From Forficula auricularia (lineage: Eukaryota > Arthropoda > Insecta > Dermaptera > Forficulidae), in contig JALMQS010000225.1 in NCBI GenBank assembly GCA_024734495.1, forward strand, positions 12,553,573 to 12,617,572: a DNA stretch of 64,000 nucleotides. Reading direction: 5' to 3'. Within the stretch, counting starts at the first letter, position 1; the number at the start of each line of letters is the position of its first letter. The position numbers and the translations under genes are program-made. Positions 38,801 through 50,800 of this stretch are shown one piece after another. The notes under the pieces were generated by a model. That model did not search any database, had not been told where the DNA came from, and saw only the letters and a program-made list of their open reading frames with translations.

Positions 38801-41800
38801 CTGAAACTATTTCTATTAAAAAAATTGAGAGAAACCATGGCATTTCGGTCTACAAAAAAGCTCTAATAAGTGAACATCAAAAAAATTATATTTTTCGAGA
38901 TAATAATTGTTTTGTCAAAATGTCTGTTGGTTAGTTAGTTAGTAGTCTGTGCGTTACCAAATTTGTGGACGAGCTAGCTCAAAAACTAGTGTGAATATCG
39001 AAACCAAATTTCACACGTAGTTTTGGTCCAATGAGATTAAGAGCTGATTAGATTTTGGTGCATATAGACACAAAATTAAGGGGGTCGAGGGGGGGTTAAA
39101 AATTAAAAATCTAGGTCGTTTGAGCAAACTCAACCAAATTTTATATACATAATCAGTGGGTCCCAAGAAGTCTAAAAATGCAAAAACTAACCGCCCGAAA
39201 TGAGGGGGGGGTGCGGAGGATCACAAAATGAAAATCTTTCCCATTTACCAAACTCAACCAAATTTTGTATACATAATCAGTGGGTCCCAGGAGTCTAAAA
39301 ATGCAAAAACTAACCCCCCCCCCCCTACATGATTATAAATAATTATATATATATATATTAAATATAAGTGAGGGGCCAGGTTGTATGGTAAAGTCAAGTG
39401 GATGGCCACATCAGAACACGTCAGCTTATTTGAACCTCGGACTGCCTCATCAAAATCCATTCAATTCACTTATCAGTCTCCAAAAATTACTTCAATCTTA
39501 ATTAATTTTATTTTTTCCCTTATATTTATTTTTATTTAAGACTTCTTTTCAGTTGTTCTTGGGGGCGCACAAGGAACTTGAGCCCTTTCTGTCAATATTC
39601 TTACATTATTAAAGCTTTTAATTTTGGTTCATTATCTCTGCCCTTTAATAGTTTTTCACCATAAAATTCATTTCTAATAATATTAAAATAATAAATAAAA
39701 GAATTGAATTTTTTTTATTACTTTCATTTGAGTATCCCTAAAGATCAAAAAATTCGTATTTGAGTTTTCACCGAAAATACATTATTTAAGATACAGTGAA
39801 TAAGACGATTTTCAGAAATTGTACTGATTGTATATGTGTTTATGGTATTAGTATCTCAAAAACCCTATATCTCCGATCATTGAACTACGAAACTAGATCT
39901 ATTTTGAAAAGTCTCATCGAAGTTTTAGTCTGCATGAGATTGCCATTTACTTCTGGTGTTTTATTAAAAAGAAAATTATATTAAGTCAGCCTTCTTCAAT
40001 GATTTATATTGTCTTTTAAATTTATTTAATACCAATTTTTTTGTTATTTTGCAGTAAGAAGCGCGAAGTTGTACCCGATTTAGCTGCAATGCTCTGGCAC
40101 TCTTTCGGTACTACTGCTGCTCTTCTACAAGAAATAGTTAATATTTACCCAGCAATCAACCCTGCTACATTAACAGCACATCAATCCAACAGAGTGTGCA
40201 ACGCTCTTGCCCTTTTACAATGTGTAGCTTCTCATCCGGAAACAAGAAGTTCTTTTTTGGCTGCTCATGTACCTCTTTTCCTTTACCCTTTTTTACATAC
40301 TGTCAGCAAAACAAGACCCTTTGAATATCTAAGACTAACGAGTCTAGGTGTAATTGGGGCTCTTGTTAAGGTGAATATATAAGTGATTAACACATATTTT
40401 AAAAATCACCTAGTTTTAATAAGAACATCTTTTATGATGACATTACTTTCAGAATTCAAAACATCACAGTGGGGTTGTTCGCAATATTTAAGTTTTAAAT
40501 GTCGAATCAAAGGTCAAGTTTCTTAACGGCCTTCATTTTAACCACACTTTAGTTTCTTGGAAATCACTTTATAGCCTTTGAATCTCCGATCAAATATTCT
40601 TCATAGTCCTCGCTTTAGCAGCGTTTAAAGTTGATTAAAAGCAAAAATCAGAATTGGTTGGGAATGTTCGCTTTTTTCCACTTGCCATTCCAAAGGTTTT
40701 TATTTATAATTTTAATAATTAAAACAAATATATGAGTATCTTTTTTCAGAAAAAAAGAGATGGAATTTTTTCAAAAAATCAACCTACTGGCGAAACCATA
40801 TATATTAAAAAAAATCTATGGTGACAATAATATAAGATTTTAGTAGAAAAAATGTTTATATTACATGTTAGAGGGCTTTCAAAAAATCAACCTACTGGCG
40901 AAACCATATATATTAAAAAAAAATCTATGGTGACAATAATATAAGATTTTAGTAGAAAAAATGTTTATATTACATGTTAGAGGGCTTTCAAAAAATCAAC
41001 CTACTGGCGAAACCATATATATTAAAAAAAAATCTATGGTGACAATAATATAAGATTTTAGTAGAAAAAATGTTTATATTACATGTTAGAGGGCTTTCTA
41101 AAAAATCAACCTACTGGCGAAACCATATATATTAAAAAAATCTATGGTGACAATAATCTAAGATTTTAGTAGAAAATATGTTTATATTACATGTTAGAGG
41201 GCTTTCAAAAAATCAACCTACTGGCGAAACCATATATATTAAAAAAAATCTATGGTGACAATAATATAAGATTTTAGTAGAAAATATGTTTATATTACAT
41301 GTTAGAGGGCTTCATCCCCCACGGGAATTGAACCCGAGCAATAACCTGCTTGCCGGGCAGTTAGTCTAATCCTCATGTTGCATGTTGAAGAGAGTTTTGG
41401 CTCGAGAGTTCACAAACTGCCGGCAAGCAGGTAAGTGCTCGAGTTCAACTCCTAGTGGGATGAAGCCCTCTGACATGCAATATAAACATGTTTTCTACTA
41501 AAATCTTAGAATATTGTGACCTTAGAATTGTGGGTTTTTTTTAATTAAATTTTAATCCTTAAAAGTCTAATATAAAATATTTTAAAATATTATTTAATAC
41601 TTTTATTACAATATGTGTACAATATATTAATATTTATATAACGACATTATTTTTAAAAAATACTAAAAAAAAAATTGTCCCTGCTTTGAGAACAATTTCT
41701 CGGTACATGTCTGTGATTTACAATGAGTGTACAAATCTTGAAAAAATCGTTGGCAGGGTTATCATAACAAAAAAATTAATATGAACATAAACCCGGAACT

Positions 41801-44800
41801 ATACTGGTAAGGCGTGTTCTGTCGTGGCCTATCTAAAAGCTATGCATTTTTAATAGGCTTGAGCCTCCTACATACTACCGGACAGAACCTTGGGGAAAGC
41901 ACTCTGGACGAACCGACCTAGAAAAATTGAAACACTAGTTTATTAATAACGACATGTACCCCAAATTTCAGTTAATCAGTTACAACAATTTGACAATTTC
42001 TTAAATGAAAATTCGATTTTTTTTCTTAATTTTTTAACCCGAAGTTTTGAACTTGCCAAGCCTACGAACCACGGAAAAAGACAGCCCAAGAGAGTATGTG
42101 AGGCCATTGATCAGTGTTATATCTGGCTTCACGATAAGAGAAGCTCGTTTAAAACATTATGCCCATCGTGCTTTCAAAGAAAACTAGCTAGCCGTCAGTG
42201 TCTAGCTTCTCAGCAATGAGATTATATATATCAAACAAAAATTGTGGTCCAAAAAACGGTTTCACGAGAGGGTTATGTTAATTTGGTGAAAAAGATTGAC
42301 GCAAACAATTTTCATAATTTTTTTTTTGACTTTTCGGCCCTTCCAGCCATAAGCCAATTTACGATACTATTTATTTTATTAAAATTTGTCCCTACCCTGG
42401 GGGGTCAGATTTTAGCCGGATGCCTCGACTCGGATTCGAACCCGGGTCCACTTGGTTAGCAGGCTGACACGCTACCACCTAGCCTATCCGACCCCCCCCC
42501 CCCGATTTTCATAATTATTTGCGAATGGATGGGAAGCGTGTTTTACTTAATTATTGGCCATGGTAAAACCTCATATCGTGAGGCAAAATACTCGTTGTCG
42601 GCGCTTTGGTCAGGACGACAATGCTACACAGTTCCAAACCAGACAAAAAAGAGGAGTGATGGAGACGGCCTGTCCGCGTGTCCAAGGTCTCAGCCCTCTT
42701 AACACCCAAACAGTCTGTGTTGTCACTTTTTGTCATTGGCCAGCTATACATCAGCGAACTCGGTCCCGGAAACGATCAAACAGTCTTGTCCAAGGTTCGG
42801 TCCGGTACTTTGTAGAGGTTTTTATTACGGGTATGTTTTGTGAAAATTTATTGAGTATTTAGGGTTTTGGAGCACAAACTTTCGTTTCGTGAACAGCTTA
42901 CCATTACAACAAAACGAATTTATCTACATCCAATCGGGTTATTGAATCCATGAGAAATAACAAAGTGAATATTTAAAATTAAAAAAACTGATAATGAAGG
43001 TCAAACTTTGTAAACTATAGTCTCTAACATACATATCGTCAGCTGGGAATTGGAGTGATCCAAGTCCACATATCCTTATTTTGAGGAATTGAAGTTCAAA
43101 GTTTTCAGATCCATTATTTTTAAATAAGAATAGTCATTTATTACACCGAGTTTTAGAAGATACACAACTAAAAATACTATGGGACAAAGTGGACTTGGTT
43201 CATTTTGTAAAAAGAAAGTCTTCTTCATTAAGAGTTGAAATTTTTTAAAAATGGACTTCGTTCACTCCAATTCTCAGCCAAAGATATATATATATATATA
43301 TATAGAGGTATACATTATACATTTATATATTCATTTTATATAGGTAAGTATATGTTTATTTGAACCAAGCAGAGGACAACCTCAGTGATTTCCCCTTATG
43401 AATTGACAGCTCTGCTACTCTATAATACTCTAATAAATTTTTTCAATTAATATTTACATTAATTGAATATATATTTAACAATGGAAACATTACACAATTA
43501 ATATTAATTGCTTGATTATAACATTAATGGTCTAAATATTCTTAAGATCATACGGACCGTCATAAACCCGTAACATGACATTGCTGTTGCGAATTTAAAT
43601 ACCAGCATCCATTATTCTTTGCGACAACTGTTCAACACTAGAAACGAGGTCTTTAAAGGGAGGCCTCAAAGGTGTTTTTTTTGGCTTTTCGGCCTTTCTA
43701 GTCATAAGCCAATTTACGATAATAATTATATTTTTTCTAAATTTGTCTCTACCCCCGGGGTCAGATTTTAGCTGGATGACTCGAGGCGGATTCGAAACCG
43801 AGTCCCCTGGTTAGGAGGTTAGCATGCTACCACCACCTAGCCTATCTGACCCCCCCCCTCAAAGATGTTATTTTCTGTTTTTAAATAATAATATTGTGTT
43901 GTTTTCATTGTTAAATAAAAATTATCTCTATGTACCTAGATATTCCTATATAAAACTGACCAGCCTTAGTTCTGTAAATAATTTAATTAGACACCATGTT
44001 GATATAAAATTTTTTTGCTTAAAATGACCACACTCTTCCAACATTCTTTCAAAGTTATTTACATTCGTTGAGGAATCATCCTCTATATCTAATATTAAAG
44101 ATAAAAACAAAATTATTATTGAAAATAATTGTATTTCGAAAAAAACAACTCTACCCACTTATGTCATAACAATATTTTTCACATTTTTTTTTTTTAAGAC
44201 AACCATTAATTTATTTTAATATTCATAAATCTAGTTAATAATATTTTCTATTTCAGACTGACGAACAAGAAGTTATCACTTTTCTGTTAACGACTGAAAT
44301 TATCCCTCTGTGCTTGCGGATCATGGAAAGTGGTTCAGAACTTTCGAAAACAGTAGCAACATTTATTCTACAAAAAATTTTACTTGATGACTCTGGATTG
44401 TCCTATATTTGCCAAACATATGATCGCTTCTCTCATGTTGCTATGATATTGGTAATGAAATATGATTTATTTTTAATTGAAATTAATCTTTTAATTTGAA
44501 ATATTTTCATTTTATTAAAAAAAAATATTTCAAATTTAGTTTATTCCTTTTGATATACAAATACTATACTTATGCTTTTCACTTCATCTATTCATATATT
44601 CGGTTTGTTGCCTCAACAGTTTGTAATTATCGGACGGATAAAAACTATTACGCTTGAATCTGAAAGTTAAAAACTGTTTGTGAGTGCTCTTGGAACAAGA
44701 CTATTAAATAGAGATAACACGATGTTTAGGTTTTGGAATAAATGTTGGGCGAATTTGTCTTATAAAAAATAAAGAACTAGTACTAAAAACATAGTTAGCT

Positions 44801-47800
44801 TCCAAAAATTAACAAAATGCTAAACCCTCATTTGAGCGAAATACACGAATTTCAAACATTCAACACCCCTTCGCGATTGAATTAGTTACTAACCAAACAA
44901 ATGAATTTTCCAACTCATATATCCCTTTAACTTCTTGAGACTAGAACTCTTCAGAGTTTGTCTTTCTGGCGTATAACCTTCAATCTTTCAAGACCTCTAT
45001 GCACAGGTATCCTCAACTCCGAAACAATCTCTAAAATTACTTCTTTTTTTCACAATGCAAGGCTCCACTCCCGACTACAGAATTTGCACGTTTTTGGCGC
45101 AACATCTTCATGTATCAATATCATTAGAAATAAAATCATATATTGATCAAAAGTATTATTTTTTAAAAGAGGATGAATGAAATTCAATTGCTTCTTTCCT
45201 GTAATTTTTATTTTTTCAAGTGGTTTATCCAAATATTTCGAGAGTACTACGGCATCTTTTCCTCGTGGAAACTACAGGACCAGAATAACAGTGAACGGGG
45301 TTCATAGGGCATTAATTGTCTGCTAATTACAGATGTTAAATTGTAAGATACTTACCCACGCACTCTCCAATAAATCGACCCCATCAGCATACACAAATCA
45401 ACGAAAATAGCTTTATAATACACTATATACGTATTATCAAGCTTTTTTCGTTGATTTGTGTCAGTTTAATGGTGAGTGGGTGGGTAAATTTCTAACAATT
45501 TAACATCTGTAATTAGCAGACAATTAATGCCCTATGAACCCACTAACTCGCTGTTATTCTGGTCCTGCAGTTTCCACTGAGGAAGAGATGCCGTAGTGCT
45601 CTCAAAATATTTGGATAAACCACTTGAAAAAATAAAAATTACTGGAAAGAAGCAATTGAATTTCATTCATTCTCCTTTAAAAAATTAACATATCCAGTAC
45701 ACAGCAAGCCTTTTAAATCTCTTATCAAAAGTATTATACCTATATTAATATTACATACTATTTTCATTTTCATCACTGCTAAACATCTCACCTTTTCTTC
45801 AGATCTCGCCCCTACATAGATGCAGGTCATTATTTAGTGTAAGAAGTTGAGTGGACGTGAAAAAGTGTCTGATCCAGAATAGAAATCCATGCTTACATGC
45901 AGTAGCTCATAAAAGTCAGGGGTGCCCACGGGAGGGGGGGGCGCAGTAAGACGCAAAGTGCGTCATTGAAATTTCTGGGGGGGGGGGATTTGAAAATTGT
46001 TGCATTTTAGTATAATATGTTAAAAATAAAAGAAGAGGTCAAGTATTATAACTTCAACAAAATGTAATAAAAAGCTCTTCTAATTTTATATATTTTACAT
46101 ATGAGCCGTTTTCTTTGAAATGGGGTAAATCCATTTATTGTTATTTCGAGATATTTGAATTTATATTTTTATAAATAGATATATCTATATATATTTCCAT
46201 ATTTTTATTTTGACGAATTTCATCGAGGATATTGTACTCCATTGACTGGGATATATTATAAATATGAAAACAAGACATCTACTTATGTTTAACTAAATCT
46301 GACATTAACTCATTTTTTTCAAAATTTGACTTAACCACTTTCAAAGAAAACGGCTCATATATTAATAACAGTTTATTAACACAAAATACATGAATAAATA
46401 AAATCAAACTATAAAAGGGTACAAGTTTTGTTTTCAGTGCCTGTCATCTGATTGGTCATCCCAGTCCCTTCATTTACCATCTACCCTTGGTTTTGGTAAA
46501 AAGCATTTACTTTGCGACATACAACCGGCCCTCAGAAACGAGCTATCAGACACATAGACGATCCGACCCTTACCAACTCCCACGATTCGCTAGCCCAGTG
46601 TTTCTCAACCTTTTGTAGAGCGAGGAACTCTAGAGGATTTATATTTATTTCTGAGGAACCCCATAGCACTAAAATATGAGATATTTAATTTTTCTTCAAA
46701 ATATCAACATCATGCTACTTTTATAGCTTCCAAATATAACATACCGCCGCCGATGACGGTGTTGCCACATTTTAAAAATTTGCTAGATTTATGGGAAATT
46801 GGGTACAAAAAACGTGAATTTTAAATTACAATAATTACCTAACATTTTTATTTTTATGAATAATATTATATCAAATTTTTTTGATAATATCATTGGGATA
46901 CCCATATGTCCCTTTCGGATCGGAAAGGTTTTTTTTTACATATTCAATGTATACTCATAAATAATATTTTCATCTATTTGAAAAGCAATATTATTTCAAA
47001 CGTCATTAATAACAAAATAATAACAAAACAATTTAAATGATGTTTTCATTTTGTTAGTAATGTAACGTAATTGTGGTATTATAAGAAAGTTAAGGAACTT
47101 TAGAGCAACAAAAATTGTATCACTGAGACAATAATAGTGATGTTCATCGCATTCTTAAGTATCAATGGTTTTATTTGACTATAAGGTAATAAATACTTAG
47201 ACTCTAAATTTAATATTTTTTTCTTTACATGACAAATTTTTTGAGGGGTGATACTACTAATTACTATTTTTGTTGTTTTTCTATTTTTTCTTTTTTTTTT
47301 TTTTTTTTTTTTAATGATATTGATGTGAGAAGGAGATACACCAGAAGGTGGATCCCCTAAAGGCCAGTATGGGCTGGCCCCTCCATCGTGAAAAGAACAG
47401 AGCAGAAGGAAAAGAAGCCGGGATCACGAGCCAATCTCAGAAACTTAGATACAATTCAATATCCAATTTACTAAGGTTTTAGGGGCTTCGAGCAGTGGTA
47501 AATTCTCCGCGCGATAAATTCGGTTAAATTTATCTTCCACTTAATTTTTATTACCAGACCCTATACTTACAGAAATAAACTGCAACGGATCGTTGCTAAA
47601 CTTTATCCAAATTCATTTGAAATATTAATATGTTTGTTCCTTTATTATTAATCAGATATCACTTGCAATTTGTAGTTCATATTGACATTAATTCATAAAT
47701 AATTCTCATTTAAGAGTCGAGGAATAACCATTCCACATTGGATTTTTGACATTTCGGTTTTTATTAGTAACCGTTGCTGAAGACATAGAGAAATCCACTT

Positions 47801-50800
47801 TAAACCAAAAATAGCGATTGATTCTCATCTAGTATTTGAGGAATAATCATTCTATGTATATTGGATTTTTGACGTTTCGGTTTTTATTAGTAACCATTGC
47901 TGAAGACATAGAGAAATCGATTTTAAACCAAAAATAGCGATTGATTCTCATCTATTACTTGAGGAATAATCATTCTATATTGGATTTTTGACGTTTCGGT
48001 TTTTATTAGTAACCATTGCTGAAGACATAGAGAAATCGACTTTAAACCAAAAATAGCGATTGATTCTCATCTAGTATTTGAGGAATAATCATTCTATATT
48101 GGATTTTTGACGTTTCGGTTTTACAGTAACCATTGCTGAAGACATAGAGAAATCGACTTTAAACCAAAAATAGCGATTGATTCTCCTCTAGTACTTGAGG
48201 AATAATCATTCTATATTGGATTTTTGACGTTTCGGTTTTTATTAGTAACCATTGCTGAAGACATGGAGAAATCAACTTTAAACCAAAAATAGCGATTGAT
48301 TCTCATCTAGTACTTGAGGAATAATCATTCTATATTGGATTTTTGACGTTTCGGTTTTTATTGGTAACCATTGCTGAAGACATAGAGGAATCGACTTAAA
48401 ATCAAAAATAGCGATTGATTCTCATCTAATACTTGAGAAATAACAATTCTACATTATGTATTTGACGTTTCGATTATTATTGGTAACCATTGCTGAAGAC
48501 ATGGAGGAATCGACTTAAAATCTAAAATAACGATCGATTCTTATCTAATACTAGAGGAATAACCTTATTGCATTCCATTTTTGATGTTTTGACTATTAAT
48601 GGAAACCTCTACTGAAAATGTAGAAGAATCGACTTAAAATCAAAAAGACTAAATTCTTTTTATGGCAAACAACTCAAGCTCGATCGTTATTTTTGATTTT
48701 AAGTCGATTCCTCCATGTCTTCAGCAATGGTTACCAATAATAATCGAAACGTCAAATACCTAATGTAGAATTGTTATTCCTCAAGTATTAGATGAGAATC
48801 AATCGCTATTTTTGATTTTAAGTCGATTCCTCTATGTCTTCAGCAATGGTTACCAATAAAAACCGAAACGTCAAAAATCCAAAATAGAATGATTATTCCT
48901 CAAGTACTAGATGAGAATCAATCGCTATTTTTGGTTTAAAGTTGATTTCTCCATGTCTTCAGCAATGGTTACTAATAAAAACCGAAACGTCAAAAATCCA
49001 ATATAGAATGATTATTCCTCAAGTACTAGAGGAGAATCAATCGCTATTTTTGGTTTAAAGTCGATTTCTCTATGTCTTCAGCAATGGTTACTAATAAAAA
49101 CCGAAACGTCAAAAATCCAATATAGAATGATTATTCCTCAAGTATTAGATGAGAATCAATCGCTATTTTTTATTTTAAGTCGATTCCTCCATGTCTTCAG
49201 CAATGGTTACTAATAAAAACCGAAACGTCAAAAATCCAATATAGAATGATTATTCCTCAAATACTAGATGAGAATCAATCGCTATTTTTGGTTTAAAGTC
49301 GATTTCTCTATGTCTTCAGCAATGGTTACTAATAAAAACCGAAACGTCAAAAATCCAATATAGAATGATTATTCCTCAAATACTAGATGAGAATCAATCG
49401 CTATTTTTGGTTTAAAATCGATTTCTCTATGTCTTCAGCAATGGTTACTAATAAAAACCGAAACGTCAAAAATCCAATATAGAATGATTATTCCTCAAAT
49501 ACTAGATGAGAATCAATCGCTATTTTTGGTTTAAAGTCGATTTCTCTATGTCTTCAGCAATGGTTACTAATAAAAACCGAAACGTCAAAAATCCAATATA
49601 GAATGATTATTCCTCAAGTACTAGATGAGAATCAATCGCTATTTTTGGTTTAAAATCGATTTCTCTGTCTTCAGCAAAGGTAACGGATAAGAAAACAACG
49701 CAGTTGCTATGGTTACTCATAAAAATTCCTCCCAAATTTTTAGCATTTCACAGAGAGAAGCCTATCCATTCTTACTTAAGCAAGGCTAAATGAGCTATAT
49801 TAAAACTTTCAAATGAATAAATTTTAAAGAATTAAAAAAATTAAAAAAGTACCATCTTACTCTAGAGTAAAGTACTTTAAAATATAATTTTACTAAAAAC
49901 TTTATTTAACCTTTTTTGTGGTCCCCAAGGTACTTAATTAGGATATTAAATTTCATCAAAATTGGTTAAGTCATTTTCAAGATATTTAGAAAAAACTAAA
50001 AAAGTACTGAAATAAAGTACTAATGTTTGTGGGCCGATATGTACCAAAACTAATCAGCGCTTCATTTTGTTAAACTAATGGTAGGTTTTCAATTTCATTT
50101 CAATCGGTGCAACGGTGTGGAAAAATCGTGGGCCAAAAAAGCGATAACAGACATACATCCATCCATACATACATCCATCCGCACGCACTAAATGAAAAAA
50201 TCGCACTTTTTGGCCTCTCGACGAGACCCCTTGTAATTTTTGGCAAAACCGTCACGTGCTAAAATTCAACCTAATTGAATACTACAATTTGTGACTTTAA
50301 TTGAGTCCATGGGTTCCGTAGTCTTTACCTGAGGACCCTTTTGAAGCCACACTTGCCCCGAGAGCGATTACAATACTTTACCCATGCTTTGCATTGGATA
50401 AAGTAAAAATGTCTGGGTATAGCCGGGAATCGAACCCGAGACCTCCGGGTTGCCAGTCAGTTACTCTGACCATTAGACCACGGAGGCGGAGGCTTTCTTT
50501 TATTGACCCCTAGACGCGGGGAACCCCAAACCTCCCTTTGTGGAACCCCGGGGTTCCGCGGAACCCAGATTGAGAAGCACTGCGCTAGCCCATCCAAAAA
50601 GCGTTTTCTATCTATTTTATGGATACTATCACGATATCTGTTCTGTTGAGTTGAAGTCAATATTTCTTCCCAAAGCCTACTTTTCAACTAGTACGCGATT
50701 CGCCGACTCCCAACATGCCTTTTTGGTTAAATTGGCCGAACCACTTCATTCGCTAACACTTTTTACCCTCTGACTTCAAGGAACTGGAATTCTCTCCCGA

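Larger units (their letters stand above)
46596..50582. mobile_element. hAT-like composite element, about 4 kb, non-autonomous
   Basis: Left end CAGTGTTTCTCAACCT, right end complementary CAGTGCTTCTCAATCT. Perfect 8-bp duplication CGCTAGCC (46588-46595, 50583-50590). No transposase seen. Contents in order: LINE 3' end, head-to-head 119-bp arrays, a repeat with ATTTCATCAAAATTGG blocks (about 49900-50400), and a tRNA-like sequence near the right end. Confidence 0.85.

Noticed and set aside
42554..42862. 102-codon plus-strand frame ([15 protein letters not shown]...)
   Set aside because: Mirrored by an antisense frame, unlike any family I know, and in a decayed repeat split by a SINE.
47748..49690. 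CRISPR-like regular repeats
   Set aside because: Whole 119-bp units are repeated with no unique spacers, in an animal genome.
50411..50487. Functional tRNA gene
   Set aside because: A and B boxes are good but no acceptor stem or proper anticodon arm can be formed; inside a transposon.
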